From Pseudomonadaceae bacterium UBA836 (GTDB lineage Bacteria; Pseudomonadota; Gammaproteobacteria; Pseudomonadales; Pseudomonadaceae), in the NCBI GenBank assembly GCA_002296055.1, contig DBHE01000053.1, positions 1 through 15,446 on the forward strand: 15,446 nt of DNA, read 5' to 3'. Made by a program: the position numbers and the translations under genes. The notes under the pieces are model-generated. The model ran no database searches and was not told the origin of the DNA. It was given only the letters and a program-made list of their open reading frames with translations. Positions 15,405 through 15,446 of the stretch are shown here, piece after piece. The first letter of the stretch is position 1. The number at the start of each line of letters is the position of its first letter.

Positions 15405-15434
15405 ACATTGTCACGCATTGTCAAACATTGGCAC
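15405..15434. repeat. Three 10-bp tandem units, CATTGTCA-like
   Basis: Units ACATTGTCAC (15405-15414), GCATTGTCAA (15415-15424) and ACATTGGCAC (15425-15434) repeat with an exact 10-base period, so they face the same side of the helix. The first also forms TGACA-T-TGTCA (15403-15413). This is typical of a cooperative regulator site. It may serve the regulator gene or a gene beyond the right edge. The rest of 15224-15446 holds no gene. Confidence 0.6.
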
Positions 15435-15446
15435 GTTCCCTGCTCT

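Noticed and set aside
15224..15424. Upstream extension of the response regulator frame
   Set aside because: The receiver domain begins at the ATG 15223 with a good ribosome site; the extension is low-complexity and overlaps the repeat arrays.

Overview
The window reads as a compact chromosomal segment of a Pseudomonas-like gammaproteobacterium. It is GC-rich and shows Gram-negative outer-membrane genes, a YggL-family protein, MocR-type regulation, a DUF1329 protein, an AlkK-type acyl-CoA ligase, and a regulator-kinase-receptor cluster ordered like Pseudomonas pfeR-pfeS-pfeA. The species cannot be fixed from the sequence. I see no phage, insertion sequence, tRNA, rRNA or CRISPR array.

Left part (1-5954): yggL with its own promoter is followed by two minus-strand genes, a GFA-type zinc-site protein and a DJ-1/PfpI protein. 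These are divergent from a MocR-type regulator. A perfect 10-bp inverted repeat sits on the regulator's start codon and is the obvious candidate operator for this small locus. The regulator converges, with stop codons overlapping, on a GNAT acetyltransferase-nitrilase pair whose genes overlap by one base. A ketosteroid-isomerase-like protein and a solitary outer-membrane beta-barrel protein follow on the plus strand.

Middle part (5955-11108): a periplasmic DUF1329 protein, a fatty acid-CoA ligase and a divergent thiolase suggest fatty-acid or related lipid metabolism. Clear hairpin terminators close these genes at 5963-5983, 7776-7807 and 11077-11108. About 410 bases between the DUF1329 gene and the ligase terminator contain no gene.

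Right part (11109-15446): an OmpR-family response regulator overlaps its sensor kinase by four bases and is followed by a TonB-dependent receptor, all on the minus strand. The likely logic is a signal sensed in the periplasm that induces uptake through the receptor. Candidate operators are a 17-bp tandem repeat before the receptor, repeated GCGCACCA elements before the regulator, and three 10-bp CATTGTCA-like tandem units at the right edge. No wholly new system is evident. The most interesting items are this sensory uptake module with its repeat arrays and the MocR palindrome.
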